Of a DNA stretch of 64,000 nucleotides, positions 45,990 through 56,894 are shown piece after piece (position 1 is the first letter of the stretch; each line of letters opens with the position of its first letter). A program made the translations under genes and the position numbers. Under the pieces are notes generated by a model. The model worked only from the letters and a program-made list of their open reading frames with translations. It searched no databases and was not told where the DNA came from. The DNA is from Hygrocybe punicea (lineage: Eukaryota > Basidiomycota > Agaricomycetes > Agaricales > Hygrophoraceae), in assembly GCA_963556145.1 (NCBI GenBank), contig OY744466.1:2418001-2482000 (forward strand), read 5' to 3'.

Positions 45990-47580
45990 GAGTTCACGGA
46001 ACGCTTCAAGAAAATTGCTAAAGAAACATTGAAGGGCCACTATCTTGGCCCCTTCTCACAGAGCACCCTTGAAGCACTTATTGGCCCATTCTAATCCTCC
46101 CCTTTTGGCATCATCCCAAAACCTGGTCAAATTGGACACTTCTGCAACGTTCAGAACTACTCGTTCCCTCACACCCCCTCCCCGTGGTTTCCCAATCCCT
46201 CAATCAACCCACAAATTGATTCTAACCACTTCCCAAGCACCTGGGGGACCTTCTCAATCATATCTCTCTTCATATCATGACTCCCTCCAGGCTCCCAGGT
46301 GGCTACAAGAGACGTTGCAGAAGCATACAGGACCATACCACTACACCCATCCCAATGGCCAGGTGCCATGGTCTGGCTCGCCCAAGATGAATTTTCTATT
46401 GACATGGCAACACACTTCAGCATATCACCCTCTTCTGGTGAATATCACTGTGTGGCTGATGCTGGCGCAGAGCTGTTCAGGTACCATGGCATTGCACCAA
46501 TGTCAAAATGGGTTGATGACTATCTCTTCTTTCGCATACTGTGGGAACACCTTGCAGAATACAACAGACTACATCAGATCTGGCATGCTGACATCATGCT
46601 CCATCCTCAACACCACGATGGTGGGTGTCTCTGGTTCAGGGGACAGATTCTTGATGACCAGACACTCAATGAATTCAACAAAGACTACTCAGCACCATGC
46701 TGAGACCTCTCCTCGCAATCCCCATGATCTGCTGAAGACAGCCATTTAACCTACAACTTCGATGACATTGATCACCTCTCAGATCAACTGGGAATACCTT
46801 GGGAAAAATCAAAGGACCTACCCTTTTCCACATCCGCAGTTTTCATTGGCCTCGAATGGGACCTTGCCACTCTCACAGTTTCCCTTCCAGCCAAGAAGAA
46901 AACCAAGTATCTCATTACCATTCAAGACTGGAACAATTCATCCACTCATACCCTCAACGATGCTATGGCAAGCTCCTCCATGCCTCCCTGGTCCTACCTG
47001 TGGGACGGGCTTACCTCACTGGATTGGAAGCCATGCTTGGCATTTATGGTAATAATCCTTTCATGCAACATCATGCCCCCAAATCCATACACAACGACCT
47101 CCAATGGTGGTCAAACTGTCTTACACAGGAGTTCATGGGCCGGCCCATCCCTGCCCCCAAGAAACTCATGAACCTTGGTGCATACTCCAATGCCAGCTCT
47201 GGAATGGGCATTGCAATCATCATCAATGGCCAGTGGCATGCCTGGCACCTCATCCCAGGCTGGCAGACACTTGATGGGCAACAGGACATTGGCTGGGCAG
47301 AGGCCATTGGATTTGAGCTCCTCACCTGGGCCATCTCCAGGGCTCTGAACATTAACTGACATTTTAGGTTATACGGCGACAATAAAGGTGTTGTTGAAGG
47401 ATGGTGGAACTCACAGAGTAGAAATCTGCCGATCAATGAATCATTCAAGCAGATCCATACCTTCACTGAATCGCTCCAACCACCCACCTCCTTCCACACC
47501 ACCTATGTCCCCAGCAAACTCAACCCAGCTGATGTGCCCTCTCAGGGCATACCCCCCTGGCCACCTCCTGCTCCCACCCT
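45990..47580 (+). pseudogene. RT and RNase H of the tyrosine-recombinase retrotransposon
   Basis: The frame hops between three ORFs. RT signatures are YLGPFSQSTLEALIGPFQSS (about 46040-46100), DVAEAYRTIPLHPSQWPG (46310-46365) and SKWVDDYLFF (VDD active site, about 46505-46535). RNase-H-like blocks follow: LVLPVGRAYLTGLEAMLGIY, LGAYSNASSGMGIAII, DIGWAEAIGFELLTWAIS and LYGDNKGVVEGWW (47370-47405). The proline-rich end (PSKLNPADVPSQG) precedes the recombinase. Several frame breaks and stops show it is inactive. Confidence 0.72.
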
Positions 47581-47989
47581 TTGAACTCCCCCCTGGCCTC
47601 GATAATTTCATCATTGATGCCACCCTCCCCTACTCCCCTCATGAACTCCGCATGCTATGTGAGGGCAGATACCCCCAAACCATTGCCAAGCAAATTGCAG
47701 ATTCTTTCACACATACTAATTCCGAGGAGCAACCCAAGCTCATCAGCCTTGATACAAGGCTTCACAACCTCCAAACAGAATGGAACAATTAATACTAGAA
47801 GACCTATCACCCCCCTACCTTCCATTCCTGATTCCTCCAAGCCTCAGTCTTACCGACAAGGCCTGACTTCATTGCCTTTACACCTTCGCCCTCACTGCTT
47901 GGCCTGAGATCACCTTTGACAATGGACTCCCATCCATTCCCAGTCACCACACAATACAAATGGCCACCCCATACACATAACCAATTCTG

Positions 47990-48338
47990 ATTTAGATCAT
48001 ATCCTAATAGTAATCAGTGTTTCATGGGCACAAGGCACTCGGACCATCTACGGCAGCAGCTTATTATATTTCCGTGTCTTTTGCGACCAACGTGGCATCC
48101 CTGAACCCCAGTGCTGCCCTGCCAGCCCCATCCTCATACTGGCTTTCATTGCCAACTCTGCTAGTGCATACTCAGGTCGCACCCTAGCAAACTACATCTT
48201 CACAATCCAAGCATGGCAGATATTGCATGGCCAACCATGGTCCATGGTCCAAAATGAGCTTAAAGCTGCAATTGATGGGACTACCATCCTCACTCCCCCC
48301 TTGTCACGTCACCCCAAACGACAACCTATAACAGTCCA
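47990..48338 (+). pseudogene. Tyrosine recombinase, N-terminal SAM-like half
   Basis: Reading about 48055-48338 gives LIIFRVFCDQRGIPE, IANSASAYSGRTLANYIFTI and QAWQILHGQPW, the core-binding domain of fungal retrotransposon recombinases. The frame is open up to RQPITV at the break point. Confidence 0.65.
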
Positions 48339-49014
48339 CTTGTTTAGTGGGCCAGTGCTGCGCATGGCATGAATGAGTTCTTTTTTCCCCTCCCTACTCT
48401 TAAGATGAAGTATGCAATAACATTAACTTGCATGAAGCAAGTTACATCTGGTATAAGACATATAGCATATATTGTATATTTTATATTATTCTATAAGCCT
48501 ATCTCCCATCTCTGCAACATATAAATTAGACTAAAATAAAACTACATAGAGTGCTTGAGTCTTTATCAACCTCCTCTCTTATTGTCATCTCTTCTGTGTT
48601 GCATCATACAATATTCTCAGCCATAAAGAAATATTCAGGGAGCAACAGGTCAATTGCCAAACACAACTGCCTCTTAAACAGTATGATAACAAATGACTTA
48701 CATTTGCTCAACCCTACTTCCCTATGATTTAGAATGCTGTACAACAGATGACAACATAAAGACAGCTGTGCTGTTTGAGGGAGCCAATGTTGCATATGGC
48801 ATGAGTAAAGTCCTTTTTTTCACTATATTTTTATTTGTGCAATTGTTACTGATATCAATGAGTGATTTTGCTTGAAATGTACAATTAGCATATACAATTA
48901 GCATATAAGATAATATATGTATACAGTAATATCACATTGAATTTGTATTTTAAGTAAAAATATCAGTACATTATCTAAGTTTAATCCTTTTCTGCTTATA
49001 TGGCTGATATTTGG

Positions 49015-49210
49015 ATATATCATCACATGTGACTATGACTCTTGTGATCAGCTCAAAATTTAGCATATATGAGGTAAAATTGTCTTATATGGTTAGACTG
49101 GTCACATGTGACTGTTACTATTGCGATTAGCAAAAGAATTTGGTATATAATATCAAAAATTACCTTATATGGTTAGATTAGTCACATGTGACTGTCACCA
49201 TTGCGATCGA
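49015..49210 (-). repeat. CACATGTG subrepeats in the left arm
   Basis: The unit ttatatggttagactggtcacatgtgactgt... recurs with the octamer cacatgtg. The same units in the opposite orientation fill 53400-53950, 43800-44000 and 39450-39570. Confidence 0.65.
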
Positions 49211-49574
49211 TAAGAATTGAGGCTGGTACGAATATTTTGAATATATTTTGGAGGTAATTTGTCTTTTCTGAGGCAACCCATATTTAGATGCTTATGTAAG
49301 CTTGTCCACACATGGCCCCAACTGTATCTGATTTTCCAATATCAGAAGTAGAATCATACCTCTTGCCCAAAAAAATTTCTCTATAGGCGATGCACGAACA
49401 TTACTTACAGCTGTTTTCATTACAGCCGTTTGCATGTATCTTGACAATTTTTGGAAAATTTTGAATTGATTACAGCTGTTTTAGTAAATGATGGCAGTCC
49501 CCGGATTTTTTTTCTTCAATAAGGAAATTCGGACTTTGGTTTTTTTTTCAGTCCTTGTACCATAGCACTTGTAC

Positions 49575-50590
49575 ATGTACAGATCAATCAGCCGAGACGT
49601 CAAGCTTGCTGCTATCCGCTTACACGATCATGGCATTCTCAGCCTGGATGAAATCCTTGCATGCTGCGGATTCTCGGAAAGAACCTGGTACCGAATTCAA
49701 GGCCATCTACGTGCAACTGGCAATGTGATCGCTCCCCCATGTACTCTTCGTGGCCGCATTCGCTCCCTTGACCGCGATGATGTACAATACCTTTTCGAAC
49801 TCATTCGCCAAAACCCCGACTACTTCCTGGATGAGCTTCTCCATTTGCTCAAGACAAATCACTTCATCTCCGTTCATTACACCACCATCCATGCTGAACT
49901 CACTCGGCTCAATGTCAACCGCAAGAAATTACAACGCATCGCCCTCGAACGGAATGAGGACCTACGTGCACTGTTTGTTACACGTGCTGCCCAGTATTCA
50001 CCCGAAGAGATTGGCTTCATCGATGAGGTATCCAGGGATGAGCACACACTGAGCAGGCGCTATGGGAGGTCGAGGAAAGGCAGGCGGGCTTCCAAGAATC
50101 AGCCCTTCGTTCGTGGACGCCGTACCTCAACGGTTGGACTGCTGTCCCTCGATGGATTCGTTTGCAGCAAAACAGTAGAGGGGTCATTGACGAAGGTGGA
50201 GTTTCTGAGTTGGATCAAGCACACTGTGGCATGTACCTGTTCCTCCTAATTGTCTACAACTTTGTCTCATAATGCCTATAGCTACCCAAGTGCTCTCGCT
50301 ATCCAGGTCCGCTCAGTGTTTTGATCCTTGACAATGCCAAGATCCATCATGGTGGAGAGCTCCAGGAGCTTTCTGATGGCGTTGGCGTTCGCATTGAATA
50401 TCTCCCTCCCTACTCACCGGATTTCAATCCAATTGAAGAGGCGTTTTCAAAGATCAAACACTTTCTGCAGCGCCATCAGGACTACTATGAGAGGCGGGGT
50501 GATGGGATCTTTTATGACATGTTTGAAGTCCTGGACATCATCACAAGCGACGATGCAGCAGGGTATTTTGCGCATGCCGGGTATTTCTAG
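49575..50590 (+). CDS. Tc1/mariner-like DDE transposase
   Basis: The first ATG in frame is 49575 (MYRSISRDVKLAAIRLHDHG), giving an N-terminal helix-turn-helix (LSLDEILACCGFSERTWYRI). The catalytic domain has IGFIDEVSRDE (first D), VLILDNAKIHHGGE (second D) and YLPPYSPDFNPIEEAFSKIK (E). There are 34 residues between the second D and the first E, so DD34E. One short intron (about 50210-50281, acceptor cctatag) joins HT to LPKCSRYPGP. No frameshift is seen, so the gene looks intact. The ORF ends at 50590 (AHAGYF). Confidence 0.83.
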
Positions 50591-50769
50591 GTAGCTTGTA
50601 TGTTGTACATATATGTTGTATTTCTCACTCAAAGGATCATTTGTATTTCTCACTCAAAGAATCATTTGAGATCTCCCCCTTGAACAAATCAAATCAAAAG
50701 CATTGTATTACGGGCAAGACAACAAATAAAGGGCTACGCTACTGACTACGAGATGACAACTGATTGTAC

Positions 50770-52178
50770 CTACGCATCACCGGCACACCACCTTTCGACT
50801 CCATCACGGAATGCAGCAATTTCACCAAGAGGAAAATCCATCTGCTTGAGGTCTTGGACAGTCACGAAACGTAGCATGCGAGCGTGTTGATATGAATTGT
50901 CCAGCAGCTTCTCCTGAATGCCATTTCCAAGGTCAAACATCGCACAAAACTCGATGATTGGCATATCATGTCCAGGTCCTCGGTTTGGTTGGATGATTGT
51001 AGGACACAGTAGGTCATACCGGTCTACAACCACTTCTGCAGGGGGGGTATACGCAGGTGCTGCCGGGGCATAGGCAGGAATGCCAGGAGCAGGGGCGGGG
51101 GGAGGGGCAGGGTGAATGAATCGGTCAAGTCGTTCCATTATATCATTGCCGAAGGTGAAGTTGATGACAGGCGCGACAGGACCATTGGCCTTGGCCTTCT
51201 GAGCCTCTTGACGATGCTGAAGCACAGGGGAAAGATCGTCCTTGTTCACATTGAAGAGATGGTGATGCGGTGGTGTGTCGACAGTAGCTGGTTCATCATC
51301 CATCATCTAGATATGCATGTAAGTGATGTATTGTGAGTGAAATAAATTGGACATACCATCGCTGAAGCCCAAATGTCGAGCCGCTCATGGCTAAGGGGAA
51401 GATGGATGTGTTCTGAATCAATGTAACAATACTTCCCAATGCAATTTGGCTGTTGTTTGGGGCACTTCCATCGCTCCTCAAGAAGCTTCACATTAGCTAC
51501 ACATTTGAGATTGCCAGGGAGAGTGGCTGGATCACGCGATTTCTTCTTGGTGCCCGCCCCTGCCTTCTCAGTGTCAACCTCGGCAACTGGTGCATTTTCC
51601 TTGTGTTGTGAGACAGTAATGGTAATGATGGGGGATTCCTTGTTCGAGGCCTTGCGAGCCCGAGTTATTACTGTGGTGTAGTCGGCTTCCAAGAGCACCG
51701 GCATGCCTGTCTTGGTGATGATGCGTGGAATGGTGCACATGATCTCATAGTGGGTAATGTCAAGCTGAGGTGGATTGAGAGATGCTGAGATCTTTGCAAG
51801 TAACTGGGCTTTGAAGGTAGTCCAAGGTTCGTCGAGAGTGAGCTGGAATGTGTGTGACTTTGGGCTGCGCTTGGAAACGGCCTTCTGCAAATCAGCTGCT
51901 GAGTAGATCACAATGATGTAGGTGACATCAATTGATTTTGGAGGTGATGCTAGAAAGGAATGGGTGAGTTTCAGGTGCTGATATGGGGAAGAACACTAAT
52001 GGCTTTTCCGAGGTCGAGATCGCTTTTGAGGAACGCTGACAACTGGGGCACTCTCCAACTCCTCATGGTTGCTGTCAGCGTGGTCAGAGTCATGCGATGA
52101 ATGTGATGAGTGGTCAACATCAGAGCTGAGAATACTGGGCTGGTGTCGAGGATGCTTCTTCTTGCGTCCACGGGTCAT
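50770..52178 (-). CDS. Accessory protein of the Tc1/mariner-like transposon
   Basis: Starts at ATG 52178 (MTRGRKKKHPRHQ), with a basic then Ser/His/Asp-rich N-terminus. Exon 2 (about 51950-51350) carries a beta-rich block (TFQLTLDEPWTTFKAQLLAK) and a Cys/His segment (WKCPKQQPNCIGKYCYID with HIHLPLSHERLDIWASAMV). Exon 3 (51306-50770) has an Ala/Pro linker (APPPAPAPGIPAYAPAAPAY) and a C-terminal block (MPIIEFCAMFDLGNGIQEKL, FVTVQDLKQMDFPLGEIAAF) that looks like a SAM-type helical domain. Two GT-AG introns lie near 52000-51950 and 51357-51307. Similar proteins occur in many Agaricomycetes, but I know of no function. It lies tail to tail with the transposase, inside the same inverted ends. Confidence 0.62.
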
Positions 52179-52323
52179 GCTGGTGAGTGGAGCAGGAAAA
52201 AAAACCAAAGTCCGAATTTTCTTATTGAAGAAAAAAAATCCGGGGACTGCCATCATTTACTAAAATGGCTGTAATCAATTCAAAATTTTCCAAAAATTGT
52301 CAAGATACATGCAAACGGCTGTA

Positions 52324-53085
52324 AGATGTAGAAAAGTTGAAAAAAGATTTGAGGTGTAAAAATTTTGGACTTGGTGAAATTTCTCTTGTATCTCATGGAA
52401 TACTGCATGGATTGAGATGGTTATAGAGGGAAAGTTGTACTATTTCTTAAGGGCTTTCTACTCTTTTAATTACATTTGGACAATATTTAGTGTATGGTGA
52501 GTTGTAGATGAAATAACAGGGAAACCAGCATTTTTTGAGACTCAAAATGATATTGTCAAATTATGGCATCAAATGAGCTCCTATGAACAAGATTATAGGG
52601 AGAAATTTGTTTATTTTTGCAAGGGCTAGAAGTAGTTATACCATGTTTTTCTTCATTTTTGTGTTTTGAGCCCATAATTATGATTCTTATAGTGTTTCAA
52701 GCCTCATACAATCAAAAATAGTACAGATGTAATATTGGCTCAAAACACAAAAATGAAGAAAAACATGGTATAACTACTTCTAGCCCTTGCAAAAATAAAC
52801 AAATTTCTCCCTATAATCTTGTTCATAGGAGCTCATTTGATGCCATAATTTGACAATATCATTTTGAGTCTCAAAAAATGCTGGTTTCCCTGTTATTTCA
52901 TCTACAACTCACCATACACTAAATATTGTCCAAATGTAATTAAAAGAGTAGAAAGCCCTTAAGAAATAGTACAACTTTCCCTCTATAACCATCTCAATCC
53001 ATGCAGTATTCCATGAGATACAAGAGAAATTTCACCAAGTCCAAAATTTTTACACCTCAAATCTTTTTTCAACTGTTCCACATCT
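52324..53085. mobile_element. 762-bp foldback element inside the transposon end
   Basis: Two near-perfect inverted arms of about 345 bp (52324-52672 and 52737-53085) surround a 64-bp spacer. The ends agatgtag / ccacatct are flanked by TA (52322-52323 and 53086-53087). It splits the right inverted repeat of the Tc1/mariner-like element between ggctgta and atgaaaacagctg. Confidence 0.88.
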
Positions 53086-53102
53086 TAATGAAAACAGCTG
53101 TA

Positions 53103-53171
53103 ATTATGAACCCTCACTGAACCAGGTCTGATAAAGAACGAGTCTTTTAATAAATTAAAAGAACTTGTAAT
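53103..53171 (+). repeat. About 70-bp hairpin element, copy a
   Basis: attatgaaccctcactgaac ... aaaagaacttgtaat; same family as 39122-39190. Its left border is where the Tc1/mariner-like element landed. Confidence 0.65.
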
Positions 53172-53399
53172 TAATTAATAAAGTTGATCGCATGTAGGAC
53201 TTTTTTTTTATGCAAGAGGTATGATTCTACTTGATATGCTGAAAAATAACATGTGATCCTAGCCATGTTTGGACAAGCTTACATAAGCATCCAAATATGG
53301 GTTGCCTCAAAAAAGACAAATTACCTTCCGATTATATTCAAAATATTCATACTGACTTCAATTCTTATCGGAATCAGCTAAAAATTGAACTGCTGACTA

Positions 53400-53950
53400 A
53401 TATATCTATTTCATGCAAGATGTGACAGTCACATGTGACAAATCTAACCATATAAGGTAATTTTTGATATTATATAGCAAATTTTTTACTGATATAATTA
53501 TTTCAGGCAAGGTGTGACAGTCACCTGTGACCAATCTAACCATATAAGGTAATTTCTCATATTGTATAGCAAATTTTTTGCTGATCGCAATGGTGACAGT
53601 CACATGTGACCAGTCTAACCATATATGGTAATTATGCATAATATATTCTAAATTACATACTGCTCATCATATTCATTACACAAATGCATAAAATATTTGT
53701 GCTGGCCTCAATTCTTGTCAGATTGAGCTGAAAATTGAACTGCTGACTAATATAACCATTTCGGCAAGGTGTGACTGCTCTAACCATGTAAGGCAATTTC
53801 TGATATTGTATAGCATATTTTTTGCTGAACGCAATGGTGATAGTCACATGTGACTAGTCTAACCATATAAGATAATTTTACATGATATATGCTGAATTTT
53901 GAGCTGATCACAGCAGTCATACTGACATGTGATCACTGTTACTGTATATG
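53400..53950 (+). repeat. CACATGTG subrepeats in the right arm
   Basis: At least five degenerate units contain gtgacagtcacatgtgacca and taaccatataaggtaattt, spaced about 75-105 bp apart. Confidence 0.65.
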
Positions 53951-54796
53951 GAAATATCAGCCATATAAGCAAAAATGAGCTTAACCCAGATGATATACTG
54001 ATATTTTCAGTTATTCCTGTTTTCAAAATGCATGACTTTTTTAAAAAAAAAATCACTCTTTCAAAGAACAAAGGAACATAATCATTATATACAGGGGGCT
54101 ACAGTAACCACAGTGATGAAAAAGGATTTGCATTCACTGTCCAGTTCACAGTGCTACCATATATAGAAACTTTCCCACAATTATAGTTCTTTATTCTGAA
54201 AGATTTATTTTTTCAAAAAAGGTCATGCATTTTGAAAACAGCAATAAAATTGAGGTGATATCACTGTATATACATTATCTTACATGCTAATTATATATTT
54301 CAAGCAACATCACTTGTTGATGTTCATAACAATCATACAAATAAAAATCCAATGACAGAAACAAGACTTTGTTCATGCCATATGCAACATTGGCCCACTC
54401 AAGCACAGCTGTCTTCATGTTATCATCTGTTGTGCAGCATTCAAGGTTATAGAGAAGTAGGGTTGAGCAAATGTAAGTCAATTGTTATACTGTTTAGAGA
54501 CAGTTGTATTTGATAGTTGACTTGTTGCTCTCTCTTTTGGTTGAGAACATTGCATAATGATGTAGTACAGAAGACATGACAGTGAGAGAGGCGATCAATG
54601 CACACTCAAGACACACCATGTAGTTTTATTTTTTCTACTTTTTATGTTGCTTATAGTGAGAGGTGGGCTTATCAATATACAATATATGCTATATGTCTTA
54701 TACCACATGTAACATACTTCATCACGGAAGTGAGGAGGGGGAAAAAAGAACTTGTTCATGCCATGCGCAGCACTGGCCCACTAAACAAGTTAATTA

Positions 54797-54865
54797 ATTA
54801 TGAACCCCTTCTGAACCAGGTGTGATAAAGAACGAGTCTTTTAATAAATTAAAAGAACTTGTAAT
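54797..54865 (+). repeat. About 70-bp hairpin element, copy b
   Basis: attatgaaccccttctgaac ... aaaagaacttgtaat; lies between the end of the repeat block and the palindromic MITE. Confidence 0.65.
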
Positions 54866-54866
54866 A

Positions 54867-55172
54867 GTGAATGGCATGGGTATGGCGACCCGCATGGGTA
54901 ATGGGTAAGGGTAGCCGTGGGTACGGGTATGATTCTCCTACCCGTGAGCTTTATTTTAAGCCCCGGATCATCCAAAACGGTCAAGTATTGGGTGAGTTAT
55001 GATCAAAACAATCATTCTTCATTGTTTTGATCATAACTCACCCAATACTTGACTGTTTTGGATGATCCAGGGCTCAAAATGATGGGTAAACCCGCCGGAT
55101 CACAGGTAGGGGTAGCTGTGGGTACCGGTACCGGTACAGCGCCAATACCCATGGGTTACCCGTGCCATTCAC
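54867..55172. mobile_element. 306-bp palindromic TA-flanked MITE
   Basis: Ends gtgaatggca / tgccattcac are flanked by TA (54865-54866 and 55173-55174). The core is a near-perfect hairpin (atccaaaacggtcaagtatt ... aatacttgactgttttggat). Subterminal parts are rich in GGGTA/TACCC words, as in the element at 26130-27012. Confidence 0.78.
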
Positions 55173-55182
55173 TAACAGTCCA

Positions 55183-55825
55183 ATTCTTAATCTCAGTCAA
55201 GCAAAAGCTAAACTTAACGCTCCCCTTTGATGTAGCCTTCTTTGCATGCCTCACCACAACATTCTATTCACTAGCACACCTCAGTGAATTCACAGTCCCC
55301 ACCCTGAAAGCTTTTGACCCTGGTTGTCATGTAAATAGGTCAGACATGAGTCATTGAATTGATTGCAACAACTTCTAAGTCTCCATATTCCACATACCGG
55401 TCATGAAGACTTCATGGAAAGGCAAAGATGTATACTGGTCAACTCAAGCAGATCAATCCAATCCTGAAGCTGCCATATACCAGCATTTTAACATCAACAC
55501 ACCTCCCTCCACAGCCCACTTCTTTGCCTGGCACCACTCAAATGGTCTCCAACCTCTCACCCGGCTTGCTTTCATGAACACCCTCAGAGAGCTATGCAAA
55601 TCTCCAAATGTCGAATGCTTTCAAGGCCACAGAATCCAAATTGGAGCCACCTTGGAGCTCCTCCTTCGAGGAGTGCCCTTTGATGTTGTTAAAACAATTG
55701 GCTGCTGGTCCAGTGAGGCCTTCCCAGTCTATCTATGTGACCATGCCATCATTATGGCCCCCCATATGCAAAGAACAGCAGTTCTTGAATCTTTCCTCTG
55801 CTACACAATGCCTCCGCCCTGCTAG
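55183..55825 (+). pseudogene. Tyrosine recombinase, catalytic half
   Basis: This continues the recombinase broken at 48338: FLISVKQKLNLTLPFDVAFF, then a TGA, then WKGKDVYWSTQADQSNPEAA and TAHFFAWHHSNGLQPLTRLA. The catalytic end is CFQGHRIQIGATLELLLRGV, CWSSEAFPVYLCDHA (nucleophile Tyr in PVYL) and IIMAPHMQ. The family motif H-x-x-R reads HRIQ here, so an essential arginine is lost, consistent with CpG decay. Confidence 0.7.
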
Positions 55826-55840
55826 AAATATTTGTGAGTA

Positions 55841-56894
55841 GCCCATTTCCTAATAATTGGGAGTCCTCTTCGCCCTAACATGTCACTGGGCTCCTAACAG
55901 ATGGGAGTCGCAGCTTATCAGACCCCCTTCTTTGATTAGATTTGGACTTCAGTTTTGGGTTTGAAAAACCATCTCCCCGTTTTTTCCCCCAAAAAATAAG
56001 ATTACTATTCTGCAATCAAACTCACATGTTTTTTTATAAAAACATTGCATCGATCATGACAAGAACTCTAGCCTGCACAAACATAAAGTGAGATTCTGTC
56101 AAACAATTATAAATACTGACAAGATCCATAAGAACCAAAATGACCACAACTCTTGTATAACATGTTATCAACTTAGAACTACATAGGGTCAGTTGGTCAA
56201 AATTATAATGACCATCTGAGTGATTCATATTGGCCAAATTTATCAAGTTGACATTGCCTTGTGCGGATTAGTAAGACTTATGAGATTATATACTCAAGCT
56301 ATTGGCTTATAATACTAGGCTTCATTGAGTTCTTCAGCCAGATCCATCTGTCTGATTGTCATTAACAATATTAACTATTGAGCATCACCTTGGGCAGGTT
56401 AGCAAGACTGGAGGGTCTCTGTAATATAGGTTGTGTTTGCTCAGATACATCTGTGTGCACCAGTTCTGTCTGTCTGATTAGCTTTGACAATATCAATCAT
56501 ATTGGCATGACCATAGTCAGGTCAGCAAGGCTGGGATGTTTCTGTAACATAGGTTGCATATCAGATATGCCTGGTGCACACCCTATCCATCTAACTGACT
56601 GGCATCAGGCCAACTGACAGTGTCGGAAACTCTCAAATCATATTGGTGTTGATACACTTGAGGTCCTTGTGAGGACTGAGTGTGAATGCAAGGTCGTGGG
56701 TCTCTGAAGCCACTTAAGAGAGCTCAAACTCGAAGTGAAAGGGGAAAAGGATCCTTATTTGTCTCTATTTACTACAGTCTTTAAATACTGAAGTAAATAA
56801 GAAAAGAAAGAAATCAAAAATAAACTAAATCAGGGCTCAGCAGTGATACAGGTGTATCAGCATCATCACAACTTGAATACTTGGTGGCACATAG
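55841..56894. repeat. Degenerate 115-120 bp tandem repeats and an LTR-like stretch
   Basis: Two clear units (about 56341-56458 and 56459-56578) share tctgtctgatt, aatat(t/c)aa, g(g/t)caggt(t/c)agcaag and tctctgtaa-ataggttg. A third, weaker unit precedes them. From 56621 a TGTCGGAAACTC stretch to 56891 looks like an LTR fragment, but its right end is cut by the next element. No gene is supported. Confidence 0.45.

Larger units (their letters stand above)
45173..48338 (+). mobile_element. Tyrosine-recombinase (DIRS/Ngaro-like) retrotransposon, left part
   Basis: A gag-like Ala/Gln-rich region (about 45400-45990) is followed by RT, RNase H and the N-terminal half of a tyrosine recombinase, where the element is broken at 48338. 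The rest of the recombinase is at 55183-55825. The sequence acagtcca occurs on both sides of the interruption (48331-48338 and 55175-55182) as a target duplication. Confidence 0.7.
49408..53100 (+). mobile_element. Tc1/mariner-like transposon with two convergent genes
   Basis: Inverted ends start cagctgttttcattacagcc (49408) and end ggctgtaa[foldback]tgaaaacagctg (53100). They extend at least 140 bp (49411-49550 against 52197-52323). TA duplications flank the element at 49406-49407 and 53101-53102. It carries a DD34E transposase (+) and an accessory gene (-). The uninterrupted site is preserved at about 43555-43580, on the other strand, in the sister repeat. Confidence 0.85.
48339..54790. mobile_element. 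AT-rich composite repeat block, second copy, inserted in the recombinase gene
   Basis: Left end cttgtttagtgggccagtgc and right end gcactggcccactaaacaag (ending 54789) are inverted. Long arms 48339-49400 (minus orientation) and 53175-54790 (plus orientation) are related inverted copies of the same family as 43.5-45.2 kb. The middle carries the Tc1/mariner-like transposon. The copy's own class is unknown. Confidence 0.6.
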
